The position numbers and the translations under genes were made by a program. Of a DNA stretch of 64,000 nt, positions 45,096 to 56,705 are shown one piece after another. This DNA comes from Hyposmocoma kahamanoa (Eukaryota; Arthropoda; Insecta; Lepidoptera; Cosmopterigidae). Below the pieces are notes generated by a model. It worked only from the letters and a program-made list of their open reading frames with translations. It searched no databases and was not told where the DNA came from. Numbering within the stretch: the first letter of the stretch is position 1; every line of letters starts with the position of its first letter. The DNA lies in NCBI RefSeq assembly GCF_003589595.1, contig NW_020656077.1, forward strand, positions 9,753,019-9,817,018. The letters run 5' to 3'.

Positions 45096-46100
45096 AATAT
45101 TCAGTCAATCTGTTAGCAGTTTTAAATCCTGTAAAATTTCGATGCTGTGTCTGGCTAGAGTGTCAATATTTTTAATTATGTTGTACAGTATAAGATTTTG
45201 TATGGCCGAATAGCGTTCTCCTACGTTCTTCGATGAAATAAAACAATATGTAGTAAGGATGCACATCAAATTGTCTACCTTTAACTAACAATTTCTCTTC
45301 TTCAGAATTATCACGTTTATTATATATAATATCTGATTTAGTTTGGTAAAGTAAATAAGTAGGTTTATTATTTTGACAATATACAGGTAAGGTAAGGAAA
45401 TAAAACTAGGATTTTTAAATTACATGAACAAAATTGGGTCCTCGCGGTAATTTTCAATTTTATTGTATCTTGTTACATTTATACCACCTAAGGTTTTTGT
45501 AAAACTAACAAGTGTACCTGTGTTGTCTTGAATAAAAAATATTTAATATTATTTGTTTAATAACAACTTTATGTACTATAATATTTCAAGATTAATAATA
45601 ATAACGCACACATTCAACATATTGATTGGACCGGGTAAAATAATTAATTATTGAAAAATGACTTATTAAGCAATAACAAGAGTAGTTCTTTGTTCTACGG
45701 ATGAGTCGAAAACTCAACCGTGGGACAGATCGACTGTTGTTCGATTTTATATTTCCAAAACGAAATAATAAATACCTAAAAACATCTGAAACACCTTTAG
45801 ATAGACCTTTTGAATAACGAGATCATGTTTAATATTTTTTTCGCTGTATAATCACATCCGACTCTGTTCTTCGGATGAGTCGATTTGTGAACGTCTTGAT
45901 TTCAATCTAGGGCATTACGACGACAGCCTGGCATTTGCTATAGTGCTATTATAACTGCACTGTGGCCCGGCCCGGCCCGGCGACTGCCGCGCGTTTGGAT
46001 GCGCTATATTTTTAATGAGCAGGAAAGGTCAGACGGCAATATATGGTGATGACCTGGTTCTTTTTCCTTGAAAAATATAATTTCCCAATTACGGAATAAT
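45095..46100. other. No gene recognised
   Basis: AT-rich except for CCCGGCCCGGCCCGGCG near 45965. No ORF or repeat family identified. Confidence 0.45.
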
Positions 46101-46148
46101 ATACTTAAGACTTAACTATATAGTTCTTAGGTTTTCGCGATTGTAACT

Positions 46149-46378
46149 GCCTCCGTGGCCGAACGGTTACCATGCCGGACTGCCACGCAGAGGTCCCAGG
46201 TTCGATTCCCGGGCCGGGAGAAATATTTGTATGGCCTACAATTATTTCTCTCGTAAGTTTGGGTGTAATTTGTGGTTGTCTATATGTGTGTCCATGGCAC
46301 CCGCGACACAGGGTTTCCCTAGTGCGGGGCTATGTTGAGTGTGTGCGTTATTATTTATTTATAAAAAAAAAAATTGTT
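46149..46378 (+). mobile_element. tRNA-derived SINE
   Basis: The head CCTCCGTGGCCGAACGGTTA carries an A box (TGGCCGAACGG) and GGTTCGATTCC is a B box. A body of about 150 bp and a TTATTTATTTATAAAA tail follow. It interrupts the Y repeat flank (normally GCGATTGTTACACATAGG), leaving ATTGTAAC before and ATTGTTAC after as the probable target duplication. The head looks like a serine- or leucine-type tRNA, but the body and tail show it is a SINE, not a tRNA gene. Confidence 0.75.
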
Positions 46379-46383
46379 ACATA

Positions 46384-47036
46384 TAGGAAATGAATATATT
46401 TTTTCGTGTATACTTATTTTTTCAAACGGTGGTACGTTTCATAGGTCCCAAGGTCACGGACCGGCTGACTGAGATGGTAAAGTCATGAAAAAGCTATGTC
46501 TAACCATTCTATTTTTCACTATTGTTATAAAAGTTATTAAATAAATACCTTATTTTAAATTTTTCATTCATACGTTCGAATTCACTTTATGAACGGGCGT
46601 GTAGCATACCAACAGGCGCACTGGATTTTATGAAACATAAAAATAAGTAAAAATTCGTGAAATTACGTCTATTTGCCAAGTTTTATTGAAATTGGTTACC
46701 GGAAAGCGCGCGAAACTGTATTCACCCTCTAATTTACCCTCCAGGTACCCTCTTTCCAACAAAGAAAAATCATCAAAATCTATTCAGAAATGCCAGAGTT
46801 ATCTCGTAACATACATACAAAAAAAAAAGAAATACAATCGAATTCGAACCTCCTCCTTTTCTTTGAAGTCGGTTAAAAAAAATACGCTACATACTTGTTT
46901 TACAAATTAATTTTATTTTAGCAATATACTTTGTTATTAAACTTAATTTTATTATCAATTAATAATGGTATTAATAAAAACATAACGTTTGGAAAAAACA
47001 AATATACGCGAGATCCGAAAAAAATGTTCCATTTCC
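46384..47036 (+). mobile_element. Y element, copy interrupted by an ACCGACTTC repeat
   Basis: The left end ATAGGAAATGAA (46384) and right end CCATTTCCTAT (47026-47036) match the inverted ends of the 47506-47816 copy. The middle is split by about 400 bp including the repeat at 46640-46877. Confidence 0.6.
46640..46877 (-). repeat. Lepidopteran ACCGACTTC repeat, copy 3
   Basis: Inverse orientation: AATTACGTCTATTTGCCAAG, ATTGGTTACCGGAAAGCGCG, GTAACATACATAC and CTTTGAAGTCGGTTAAAA. Inserted in a Y element. Confidence 0.7.
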
Positions 47037-47505
47037 TATCATACGAATTGTTTCAAAACTGGGTATACAACACGTAGCAAAAAGTTTTAGCGAGCCACCA
47101 CACGCGGAAGTGACTTGAGCTGGTCACGAAACACTTTACGCCCGTGCTGTAAGAGCGATATAGACGTGACTACCTTTTGTCCATTAACATGGACTAAATC
47201 TTTTTCTAATCGGCTTAATGCAATTCCATGTCATAATTCTGGCGCCTTTCTTATACTTTACAGAGACAGAAATACGTTCTAAGCAAGATTCGAAATTATC
47301 AAGCATTCTTTTTGTTTCATATTCAAAATTCAAACCATATTTATTTCGCAGATAAGCAAGTTATACTTGAAATTGTCCTATTAATTAGACTCTACTCCTC
47401 ATTGGTAAGGCAGAATCCCCTAGAGTTGCTCTTTTAAATATACATTTGAATAAATTTAACAGCAATATTTATATCGAGTTCTTAGATTTTCGCGATTGTT
47501 ACACA

Positions 47506-47816
47506 TAGGAAATGAAACTATTTTTCCGGATTTAAATCGCGTATATTTGTTTTTTCAAACAAACCGACGTTTCGGGCCCTTTACGGGTCCCATGGTCACG
47601 GTTGACTGAGGTGGTACAGTCTTCAACCAGTTATGTCTAATATTGATGCAAACCACCCTATTTTTTCACTATAGTTACAATAGTTGTTAATTAAATACCT
47701 TATTATTAATTTTACAAAGAAAACATTCCAATTTACGCTACATTAAGTTTTACAAAAATATTTTTATTACCAAATATACGCGATTTGAATCCGGAAAAAT
47801 AGTTTCATTTCCTAAC
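47506..47816 (+). mobile_element. Y element, complete copy with about 42-bp inverted ends
   Basis: Left end TAGGAAATGAAACTATTTTT then CCGGATTTAAATCGCGTATA; the right end is its inverse (ATATACGCGATTTGAATCCG and AATAGTTTCATTTCCTA). The interior contains GACGTTTCGGGCCCTTTAC and ACCAGTTATGTCTAAT. About 310 bp, no ORF. At least three more copies or fragments occur in the window. Confidence 0.75.
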
Positions 47817-47819
47817 AAT

Positions 47820-48340
47820 ATTTGTTTCAAACATTTTAAATTGAGACTACCTGCAAGAGCTGAATGGGTTCCTAGCATGGATTCTTGTCATTCAAGTATA
47901 TAATTATGAATAACCATCAGTTTAAAGTTTTTGATTCATTATAGTTTTAAATCTCGTAAATGGCAAATTTTGAACATCAACCGGAATCTTATTATGGAAA
48001 AAGCGACTGCTAAGAATATACTTTTATTTCTCGTGTTAATGTCACTATTTTTAATAAAAACATTACTATTCTTCATTTCATTGGCACTTTGACACGTTTC
48101 AATACGTTTCTGATACGAACATTTATGATGCACGACATTACTAGCATTTTCTTATTCCAATTATGTTTAAATAATTATCAAGGCGTATTTACCAAGATAA
48201 TTATCGTGGTAATTATCTATGTTAATTATCACTTCCGGACCTGGTTTTAATTATAATTACAATTTAATTGCATCGTTTCTCGGTTTCCTATCTTTGTGCC
48301 CAATTCATTTGTAAAATTGACTTTTTTTACATATTACGAA
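47820..48340. other. No gene recognised
   Basis: AT-rich; the frame at 47939-48133 shows nothing recognisable. Confidence 0.45.
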
Positions 48341-48344
48341 TTGA

Positions 48345-48540
48345 TGGAACAAGTCGTGCGCCTGGTGGTAAGCGACATGCATACCCATAACAGTTGCAGT
48401 GCCACTCAGAGCTTTAATACGCAAAAATGTTATAGGCACTGCCACTGCGCCCGTCGTCACCCTGAGACATAAGTTGGCAAGTTGAGAAATGTCATCAGCA
48501 TGCTCAGATTGCTGCTTGGCGGCAGAAATAGGTAAGGTCT
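48345..48540 (-). repeat. LINE 3'-region repeat, copy 3
   Basis: GGTGGTAAGCGACATGC, AACAGTTGCAGTGCCACTCA, CACTGCCACTGCGCCCGTC and GCTTGGCGGCAGAAATAGGT match the 3' UTR of the LINE at 30545-30990 and the copies at 13.4 and 22.3 kb. Confidence 0.65.
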
Positions 48541-49689
48541 AGGTCTACTGCTACCGCCGTAATGGGATTCCGTAGCGACCAGTACGCTGCCTACCTTAAG
48601 CAATTTTTCAGTGAAACTTTCTAGTAAAGGTGTTTCTAGTAATTTTTCAAATCACTATTTTCAAGGCACTATGCTCGCCAGAACGAAAACGTGATCCGAA
48701 TATCAACTTAGTTTCAGGTATTCATTCTTTCCATGTAGATACACTTTACGCGCATGAATATGTATAATCACATATTGGCAAAATCTTCAATGTTCGCCGC
48801 ATCAAACGTCTTGATGGAAATGCGCACACGTGTAAACTGCAACCCGAATACTCCTGCGTGTAAAGGATATTCGTGAATGTATATTATATTTGTTATTAAA
48901 TTAGGGTGAATGCTGTATAGAAATAGAGTAAGATTGTTTTATGCGTCAGAGAAAAGTATAGACAAGATAATGCTTTGAAGGTTTAGTTGGCTGAATAACA
49001 AAAAAAAGCAGAATAATAATTTTCACCCAAGTTACAGTTGCGTTTTTAGGCGAAGCTTGCTGGTTCCTTGTTTGCGTTCTCATGTTAAGTGATTTTAGTG
49101 CTTAGTATCGTGCATAATGGCATACATTTTTCATCATGCAGCCAATGAAAACACTTTGATCAATTTCAGTTAAAGTGCGCGCGTTGCCCTCTAGTATGTA
49201 CATCAGCGTGCTGGCGTTTATCCAGTCAAAATAAGGTTTTGAGGTCGCCTAAACAAGACACCTGGAGTATTTGTGTTTCAGATAATAATTACTATTTTCT
49301 TTTGTTCCATTTTTTATTTGGGGGCTTAGACGTCGGGAATTCGTCGCGAGAATAATGATGCCAACAGTGAATTCGCACTAGGATGTTGAAAACATAATTT
49401 GTGTGCTCTCGGCTCAGTTTTAATCTAGTGTAACTAAACAACTATTCTACTATTTCTAACGAGTTTACTCCGTATATTGCATAGGTACGACCCTATGTGT
49501 AATTAATTTAATATGAGTTTATTAATAATTGTTGTGTAGTGTACTTATAATGATATTCTTTGGTTGCATCCCTTTTGCGTATCCCAAATTTCTATCCTAA
49601 GGTTGCCTGGTGCGCATTATCTTACTATCTTTATAGCTAAGTCAGTTTACTGTATTTCAACTGTAATTTTATGTGCTATAAAGAATATT

Positions 49690-49950
49690 TCATTCATTCA
49701 TTACTATACCAATCTGTAATTCTGTATAACTCGGCCCTTTCGGAATTAGTCTGTCTCACGTTTAGCATTTAAGTAGGGAGTGTTTTGTAGCGTTGTACCT
49801 GTTTTGTTATATATACCTTTTCTTGTTACAGTCGCAGTCTTTCTTTACCTTTTAATTATGGAATAAATTTTTGTGGACTGAGGTATCCTATTTTATTACC
49901 GTGATCCTGGTTACGGCACATTAGTGGTTTACAACCTTTTCCATGTGTGA
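49690..49950 (+). repeat. Solo LINE 3' UTR
   Basis: CCAATCTGTAATTCTGTATA, GGTATCCTATTTTATT and CACATTAGTGGTTTACAACC match the tail behind the LINE at 26720-27475; the coding part is absent here. An inverted partner lies at 50835-50965. Confidence 0.65.
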
Positions 49951-50639
49951 TTCACGCTTTAAGGCGGTAACGCGTCCGACCTTCCTGGTAGTAAATATAT
50001 TATCAACACCAACACAACTCCGAAGAAAGGATATGGAATTTGTAAAAATATTTTAACAGACATGTAAAATATACGAGATGAGTAGGGTGACATTTTGCAA
50101 CAAAACATTGCCTTTTCTTCCTTTTAACTATAGCGGTGATGTTTAAATTAATTTTTACTCAATATAATGTACAGTCCGAAATAATTGAGTTCCGCTACCC
50201 TAATGGACGTGGTTGATATTCAATTACAGCTGGACAACACAGTTTATACAACAAGTTTTCGTTTGATAAAAAAGCTTTCATGCGCTGTCACTGACGGTAA
50301 TAAAAACATTAATCCTATGAAGACCATCGACGTCGGACAGGAAGTGGTTTCCTGTTCGGCTTAATGCAATTAAAAGCGAAGACAAAATAGTGGAACGCTC
50401 GTATGAACTACATACACCCATTATAATTAGATACAGGATACTGTCTAATATATGACAAACACGTAATTTGAGGCGGAGAAAATGACCACTGTTATTTAAA
50501 TGAGCGACCGCGGCCGGCGCACGCGAACATATAATCAGGGCCACAAATACCCGCAATCGTTTACATACTTTTACATATTTTTTTTATTTAATTGATACGA
50601 ATTTATAACGCACGGGTATTTTCCCTTTTTAGTTTCATG

Positions 50640-50760
50640 TGAGTGAGATGGTCTCTGGTGAAATTACAGGTACGTTGGACTTGTCTACTATGTCTCAGGG
50701 TGACTGAGATCTTTGCGATTGAAACCTCTGAGTCGCACAGCAACTGCTATGAATGGGCGT
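50640..50760 (+). repeat. LINE 3'-region repeat fragment
   Basis: TGTCTCAGGGTGACTGAGAT, CTTTGCG and GAGTCGCACAGCAACTG are an inverse, decayed version of the 48345-48540 repeat. Confidence 0.45.
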
Positions 50761-50834
50761 GAACGGGATATAATATAAAAAAACAAGTTAAATATTTAGA
50801 CATAACCTACGTCGCGGTAGCTTAATGACATATC

Positions 50835-50965
50835 ACATTGAAAAGGTTGTAAACCGCTAATATGCCATGACCAGCACTGCAATAAAATAGGATACTTCGG
50901 TCCATAAAAATTAATTTCGTAGTTAAGTCAAAGGGCAGAGTTATACCGTATCACTAGGTTTAATT
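50835..50965 (-). repeat. Solo LINE 3' UTR, inverted
   Basis: AAAAGGTTGTAAACCGCTAA and AAATAGGATACTTCGGTCC are the inverse of the 49690-49950 sequence. Confidence 0.6.
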
Positions 50966-50994
50966 AGCATTAACATTGGCACATGATTTCTGCC

Positions 50995-51228
50995 GTTTTA
51001 ATTAAACGGGGCTAAGTGACAAAATATGTTTTTGAGATCATAAAAAAACCATAACCCAGTTTTAGAACATTGAACTTGTTTACTGATATTTCACCTGTGC
51101 ATCGTTAGGGCAAGTTCCGACAAGTCGAACTTAGTTAACTCATTTTAACTGTTTTTAAAAGAGACTTTGGAACTTATTTGACCATTTGACGCTTAGCCAT
51201 GTTTTAGTTAGTGGACGGCAGATTTAAG
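50995..51228 (+). repeat. Unclassified repeat U2, copy 2 (uninterrupted)
   Basis: Counterpart of 6715-7455 lacking both the MITE and the extra 270 bp. It shows the pre-insertion site of MITE copy 2. Confidence 0.65.
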
Positions 51229-51239
51229 TTAACTTGTAA

Positions 51240-52060
51240 AGGGATCGAAATTAGACGTAATTAAAAATTACAGCCGAACTGCCGCTATATCGATTGAGCA
51301 GGGAGTGACGGAAGGAAGGAAACAAAATGAGAATAAATAGCAATGCAAAGGAATTAAAGAAGTGTAATGTATGAGGGTAGGATACAACTTTACTTTGACG
51401 TTGTAAAACGAGATTGCTTGCTCTTCGAATACAACGGTTCTTGAGTACGGACGTATATCTTTATTTTCCTGCATATCCCTAGTATCGGTGCCTGGATAGG
51501 CTACAATACTTATCAAGAAGAATTTTAAATTTAAAAACGAGGCTACGAGATAGTTATATATAATATAACACTTATGTAACGACAATCAGAATGTATAACA
51601 GAATCCCAATTGATATTAAACGCTTGGATGTAATCAATTCAAGACTCATGGCTAATTGGCAATGTTTTCTATAATCTAAATTACTTTTATAAAGAGATAT
51701 CAAATATTTGACAAGTTTAATTTAATTTAATTTTACGAATAATTAATTAATTTGTAATTTATCTTTATTGAATTTTAAAATAATTTTAAGTTACCTGACT
51801 TGAGTAAGCACTGTGAATCAAATGTAGGTTTACAGGTAACAACATTAATCTATCAGGTCTTGCATTAAATGTTTCTGATTTCTATTTAAATTGAAAAACC
51901 ATAGCTGAGGGCACGATATATATATATATAAATATAAACATATGACGGTAGTGAAAATTAAGAACAGTCTGTATTAAATACGTCGTAAATATACGACACT
52001 AACTAGCGAAATGGCTACGACTCGTAACTACACTTCAGTTTAATAGCCTGCGGTATTTTG
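51240..52060. other. No gene recognised
   Basis: AT-rich with a short (TA)n run near 51918-51930. The frame at 51268-51585 is unconvincing. Confidence 0.45.
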
Positions 52061-52067
52061 CTTTTGG

Positions 52068-53175
52068 TGAAGTCAAAGTCAAAGTCAAAGTCAAAGATTA
52101 TTTATTCCACAGGTAAAATAAATTTACACTTGAAAACGTCACATTTACTTCACTACGCACTAGTTCACTAGTTCACTACGCTGACCTCCCTGAGAAGAAC
52201 GAGCAAGAAACTCTAGGGATTGCTCTTTTCAAATAAACTTAAATGCTATGGAATACACTTTGAATCAAATTTGTGTGGATTCTGGAGCCATGTCGTCTTT
52301 CCATACATCTTTATCTAACACGTAGTCTTCAATTTTATAATATGATTTTTCGATCAAAATATTTTTAATGTAGTTTTTAAACTTAGGAAATGATAAACTT
52401 AATATATGCTCCGGAATCTTATTGTAAAAACATATACAGTTCCCCATAAAAGAGTTGTTTACCTTGGTTAAACGAAATCGTGGTACCATGAGTTTGGACT
52501 TGGCTCTAAGGTTAATATTATGGATATCTTCTTTGTTATTGAAATTATGTATAGTTTTACGGGCATATAAAACATTTGAGTAAATGTACTGTGATGCCAC
52601 AGTCATGATACCAGTCTCCTTAAACTTTTCTCTGAGAGAAACCCGAGAGCCTAGACGGTACACAGAACGAATCGCTCGTTTTTGCAATACAAATATGGTT
52701 TGAATATCTGCCGCTTCACCCCACATGAGAATCCCGTAGGACATTATACTATGGAAGTAACTAAAGTAAACTAGTCTAGCAGTACTAACATCGGGAAGCT
52801 CACGTATTCTGCGGACTGCGTATGCAGCGGAGATTAATCTGCTGGCCAGGAAAGATATATGTGGAAACCATTGAAGTTTACTATCTAAGGTCACTCCCAT
52901 GAAGACTGCTTTATTAACAAAGTCTAACTTTTCTCCGTTTATTTCTATGCTTGGACTAGTCGAGATTTTACGTCAGGTAATTCAAATTTAACACATTTTG
53001 TCTTCTTGGCATTAAGCAATAAATTGTTAGCATTAAACCAATAAACTACTTTAGAGAGGGTATCATTAATATGGTCATAGTTAATGTCATGTCTGTCTGT
53101 TTTAAAAATCAAGGATGTGTCATCAGCAAACAACACTATTTCGCAATGGTCCTTAACAAAGTCGTAGAAGCAATG
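52068..53175 (-). pseudogene. Jockey/CR1-type LINE, 5'-truncated
   Basis: Enters the reverse transcriptase at FVKDHCEIVLFADDTSLIF (about 53170-53100; FADD is the catalytic motif). It continues through NANNLLLNAKKTKCVKF, loses frame once at about 52975, then is open for 211 codons (52265-52900: GVTLDSKLQWFPHISFLA, YFSYFHSIMSYGILMWGEAA, FVLQKRAIRSVYRL). It ends in a 3' tail of repeated GTCAAA units on the plus strand (52068-52100). 5' truncation is usual for LINE insertions. The missing 5' end abuts repeat R at about 53180. Not a host gene. Confidence 0.88.
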
Positions 53176-53189
53176 GTTATGTGTTGTCT

Positions 53190-53795
53190 AAGGCTGCGAA
53201 GATGTTTTTGACGCGAGAGCTTGTACCTATTGAAGCCTGAGCAAGCGAAGGAAGCTCAGGTCCGAATATAGACTCCTGAGCGTAGCGAGGGTTTCAAGTC
53301 ACGAGACGCAAAACAGCTTTGGTGCCGAGCGAAACGCACAACTTTTCACATCACTATAGCGAGGAAAACGGTAGATGAAAAAAAAACAGTTGAACTAAAA
53401 GAAATCAGTTTTTTTTTAAATAAAAGAAAAAGTTTATATTCGGATGTGTTCTGAATTTACACCTCATCAATTTTTATTTTTGCCTGTACTTTTATTTTGT
53501 GTGATTGAGTGTAGTAAGTAAAACAATTTAATGAGCACAATTTGCAATCATTGTCAATTCAATGTGAACAATAATAAGAATAAAATAGACCAACGGATTT
53601 ATATTACTTAAATAAGTAATCTTCGACAAATCACGTAGTTGGACGTGTAATTATCTTTTTTTTTCATAGAAAGAAGAAGTTAGGTGCACCACAGTCCATC
53701 GTCAAGTTTGAAATAACAAACTTTTTCCAGATTTCTAATGAGAAAGAAAGCCTCTCCGAGCTAGTGACGTGAACGATAAAATGTCCTGCAAAAAC
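53190..53795 (-). repeat. Unclassified repeat R, copy 3
   Basis: Inverse of 38345-39030 and 12640-13025: TTTCTAATGAGAAAGAAAGC, CGGATGTGTTCTGAATTTAC, AACAGTTGAACTA and several TGAGCGTAGCGAGG-like phrases. Confidence 0.6.
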
Positions 53796-53864
53796 ATGCG
53801 GTTACAATATGGGCCGCTGAATGTCATAGTGATAGAAGTTAAAAATGTGAACACTCTTACATTA

Positions 53865-53912
53865 GCGACTCTGCAACTGTTATGGACAGGCGTGTCGCTC
53901 ACCGAGACACAC
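53865..53912 (+). repeat. LINE 3'-region repeat fragment
   Basis: CTGCAACTGTTATGGACAGG, CGTGTCGCT is the inverse of the GTAAGCGACACGCCTGTCC phrase at 30.58 kb. Confidence 0.5.
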
Positions 53913-53914
53913 GA

Positions 53915-55262
53915 TTAGTTCACTCGGTATCATAAAAAATACAAATATTTCTCGTTAATGGTAAAGGAAAACTATGTGATGAAATGTAAACCACGATGAG
54001 GATCACAACCCCTGAAACACCAGTGAAGTCTCCAAATTAATTAAATGCAATGCGACTTATAATTCGTTTATGATGATGATGGAGAACCCATAGAGACTCA
54101 AATTTTAGACCGTCCTGCGATCCCTACTCGCGGTATCCGGGTAGCGGAAATGGACCGGACGCGCGAGCATTAGACGCTATCGGCTTGTTTGTTTGTTGTG
54201 GCTCCCCCGAAGGCTGTGTTCACCTTTTTGACAAACAATGGCATGTTATCTATACATACATTTCTGTCAATCTGCTCCATATGATATTACGAGTGTAAGA
54301 TTACATAAAAATGAAAAATAAAGAACAATGGCAAACTCTCATATAAATTTTTGTTGACATAATTTGTATGCGTCTGTTTATGAATAATATGTGAAAATAT
54401 AGAGTTGAAATTCCTGAAAAAGATTTTCTGTGTGGGTTTTTGACGTGATGAAAGTTTTAATTAATTTTTTGTACTAGTTTGGACAAAAAACATGAAGTTA
54501 AGCCTTAACAAAAAAAAACTGGTTAATTAATAAATACAACAGGCTTTTGCACTGGTAACTTGGAATCAAATTATTTTTTTTGTGAAGCATGCCACCTATC
54601 CCTGATTTCGGGAACTTTTTTGTCATTTTTCACCATTTGCTCGCGTGGCATTTTGGAGAAGGAATTATCAGCTTTATTTTTTGGAATGAAGTAGTTAATC
54701 TCTTAATACAAATTGGTCGACTCAGTACATTTGATATTACGTGAACTAACTTAAAGTGGACCATATCCATACGTAGGTACTGAAATTCTTCTTTTGGTGG
54801 CTAGATGTCGCTCAACGTTAAAAACTATGAAACTGACAGTTGCAGATATCAGTCCGGTTACATATTAATTAGTCATTAGAGTTACTTTTAAATATGATTT
54901 TGTTTCCAGACTTAGATAGGCCGCTATTATAATTCGAAAAACCTAATGAATTTATTTTATTCATACTTGTAATTCAATTTAAGACGCTGCCTAACGCATT
55001 ATTTTAACTATGATTTTGCCATTGTTCTTTAAGTATCTATATATAGTTATATAAGTATTGTAACGTACATAACTAAATTATTTTTTTATTTATAATTATT
55101 GTTTCATTAATTTACACATGAGTAATATGATTTTAAAATCATTAATTCTAAATATTAATAAAAAAAAGGATGCTATTATTATAATTGCTAATATTATATT
55201 GTTACTACGCAAAAGAACTGTCAAGAGCTCGTTTTAGAAACAATTTAACATTATTTTAATGT
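53915..55262. other. No gene recognised
   Basis: Contains a less AT-rich stretch at about 54110-54230 (GGTATCCGGGTAGCGGAAAT) without a recognisable frame. The rest is AT-rich. Confidence 0.45.
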
Positions 55263-55586
55263 ATGTGTGCCATTGACTTACAATTATATGGACGTCGGGT
55301 CCGCGCTAAAAAGTGTCCGCACTTGTAAGACGCTAAAATCGTATACAGAGCGCGACACTCCGCTTTAGGCCTCTGCCTCGAATCTTGCGGGCAGCGGGGC
55401 GGCGGCGGCGGCGGCGCGGGAGCGGCAGGATCAAATACGTAAAATCAAATGGACCGACCCTCGAAAACAGCGGTGCGGTAGCGGCGCGAGGGCGGGCAAC
55501 GAGCGGTGTACTCCAGTCAAGCGGTGACCGCCCGCGCGTCTGCATTGCAGTGTTGTGTGTGCAATTTATTTTTGTGACGTGTCGAA

Positions 55587-55728
55587 ATGTCCTCGGACAT
55601 GCTAGAGGAAATTATTTCAGCAATTTTTGAGCGGACACCGATATGGAACAGCAAAGATGTAAACCATAAAAATAGAAGAGTAATTAATCAGTTATGGGAA
55701 GAAATTAAAAACGAACTGAATTTTGAAG
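55587..55728 (+). CDS. Harbinger MADF-BESS protein, exon 1
   Basis: ATG at 55587 follows the GC-rich end. It reads MSSDMLEEIISAIFERTPIW and later NRRVINQLWEEIKNELNFE, the first helices of a MADF (Myb/SANT-like) domain, and stops at a GTAAAT donor (55729-55734), one base into a valine codon. MADF proteins are the DNA-binding partners that bring Harbinger transposase to the element ends. The intron is 977 bp and contains the whole second exon of the transposase on the other strand. Confidence 0.85.
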
Positions 55729-55765
55729 GTAAATATAAAAATCATTTATTATTTCAACAAAATAA

Positions 55766-56635
55766 CTAGTAATTAATGCGATTATTTACAAAATATTCTT
55801 TGAATTTTTCACGTATAGATTGGGCTTGATAAGACGTTCTCGTATTTGTTTGTGATCTTATTTGTATTATTTCTTGATCCATATTCACATTATTATAGGC
55901 AATATCATTAACACCGTCCTTATCTCGGATAATGTTATGCATCAAACAACAAGTTTTGATGAGTAATCTTCCGTGACATTTATTTGTCTCTATGGGTGAT
56001 CTGAAAATATGCCACTTAGATCTTAAAATTCCGAAAGCACACTCAATAGTCTTCCGAGCCCGCGATAAACGCTGATTAAATAACTCATTTTGTGCATTCA
56101 GTACGCTTTGAGGATAAGGTCGCATCAAATAGGTTTTGAGTGGATATCCTTCACTCCAATAAAAACCATTGGTAGAATAATATCTGATCCCGGTAGATAT
56201 TGAGGACGGGGTACATTGAAGTTATTACTTTGTAGTAAGTGGTTCAAATTAGAGTAATGGAATGTGCCTGCATCGCTCTGTTTTCCTCTTCCTCCAACTT
56301 CTATACAAATGAATCTCTTGTCAGCGTCCGCGACTGCTTGCAAGTGCATCGAAAAGTAATGTTTATAATTATAATGCGATGACCCAGCAAAGTTAGGATT
56401 TTTTATTCGACAATGTTTGCCATCTATAGCTCCGATACAATTAGGAAATTGCCATTTTTCATAGTATTTTTCCGATATTCTTTTTAATAATTCTTCTGTC
56501 GGTTTTGGCATATGTAAATCTACTAAATTTTTCCATATAGCTCTACAAGTGCTATAAACTATGTTGGTCACCGTTGTTTTTCCCATTCTGAATGACAACG
56601 ACAGTCTTTTGAAAGGTTGCCCACTCGCCAAAAAC
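55766..56635 (-). pseudogene. Harbinger DDE transposase, exon 2 (one frameshift)
   Basis: Starts after a TTTTCAG acceptor (AG 56637-56636) with FLASGQPFKRLS and runs to a stop at the end of NRINY. It is a DDE_Tnp_4 nuclease. The first aspartate lies in IGAIDGKHCRI, the second in GRGKQSDAGTF, and the glutamate in RARKTIECAFGIL. All three are present. Around 56147, in the conserved stretch between the second aspartate and the glutamate, one base is missing. The frame then stops at 56125-56127, before the glutamate. Apart from that the frame is open, so the gene died recently. With exon 1 the normal length would be about 387 residues. Confidence 0.9.
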
Positions 56636-56705
56636 CTGAAAATTAAGGCATAAATATGTTACAGTTATCTAGGTAATGTACAGTATATTCATTCTTTTGT
56701 TTCAG

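Noticed and set aside
46149..46220. Possible tRNA gene with good A and B boxes
   Set aside because: A 150-bp body and TTATTTATTT tail follow, a probable target duplication flanks the unit, and it lies in another repeat; it is a SINE head.
50278..50556. Candidate GluCl exon 1 (hydrophobic start MRVFVALIIC)
   Set aside because: No donor in the required phase follows the hydrophobic stretch, and there is nothing else linking it to GluCl.
52265..52900. 211-codon open frame as a host gene
   Set aside because: Its sequence is the C-terminal part of a LINE reverse transcriptase, with FADD just upstream and a repeat tail downstream.
55333..55630. Overlapping open frames in GC-rich DNA on both strands
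   Set aside because: They lie in the GGC-rich inverted end of the Harbinger element; the repetitive arginine/alanine content is a composition artefact.
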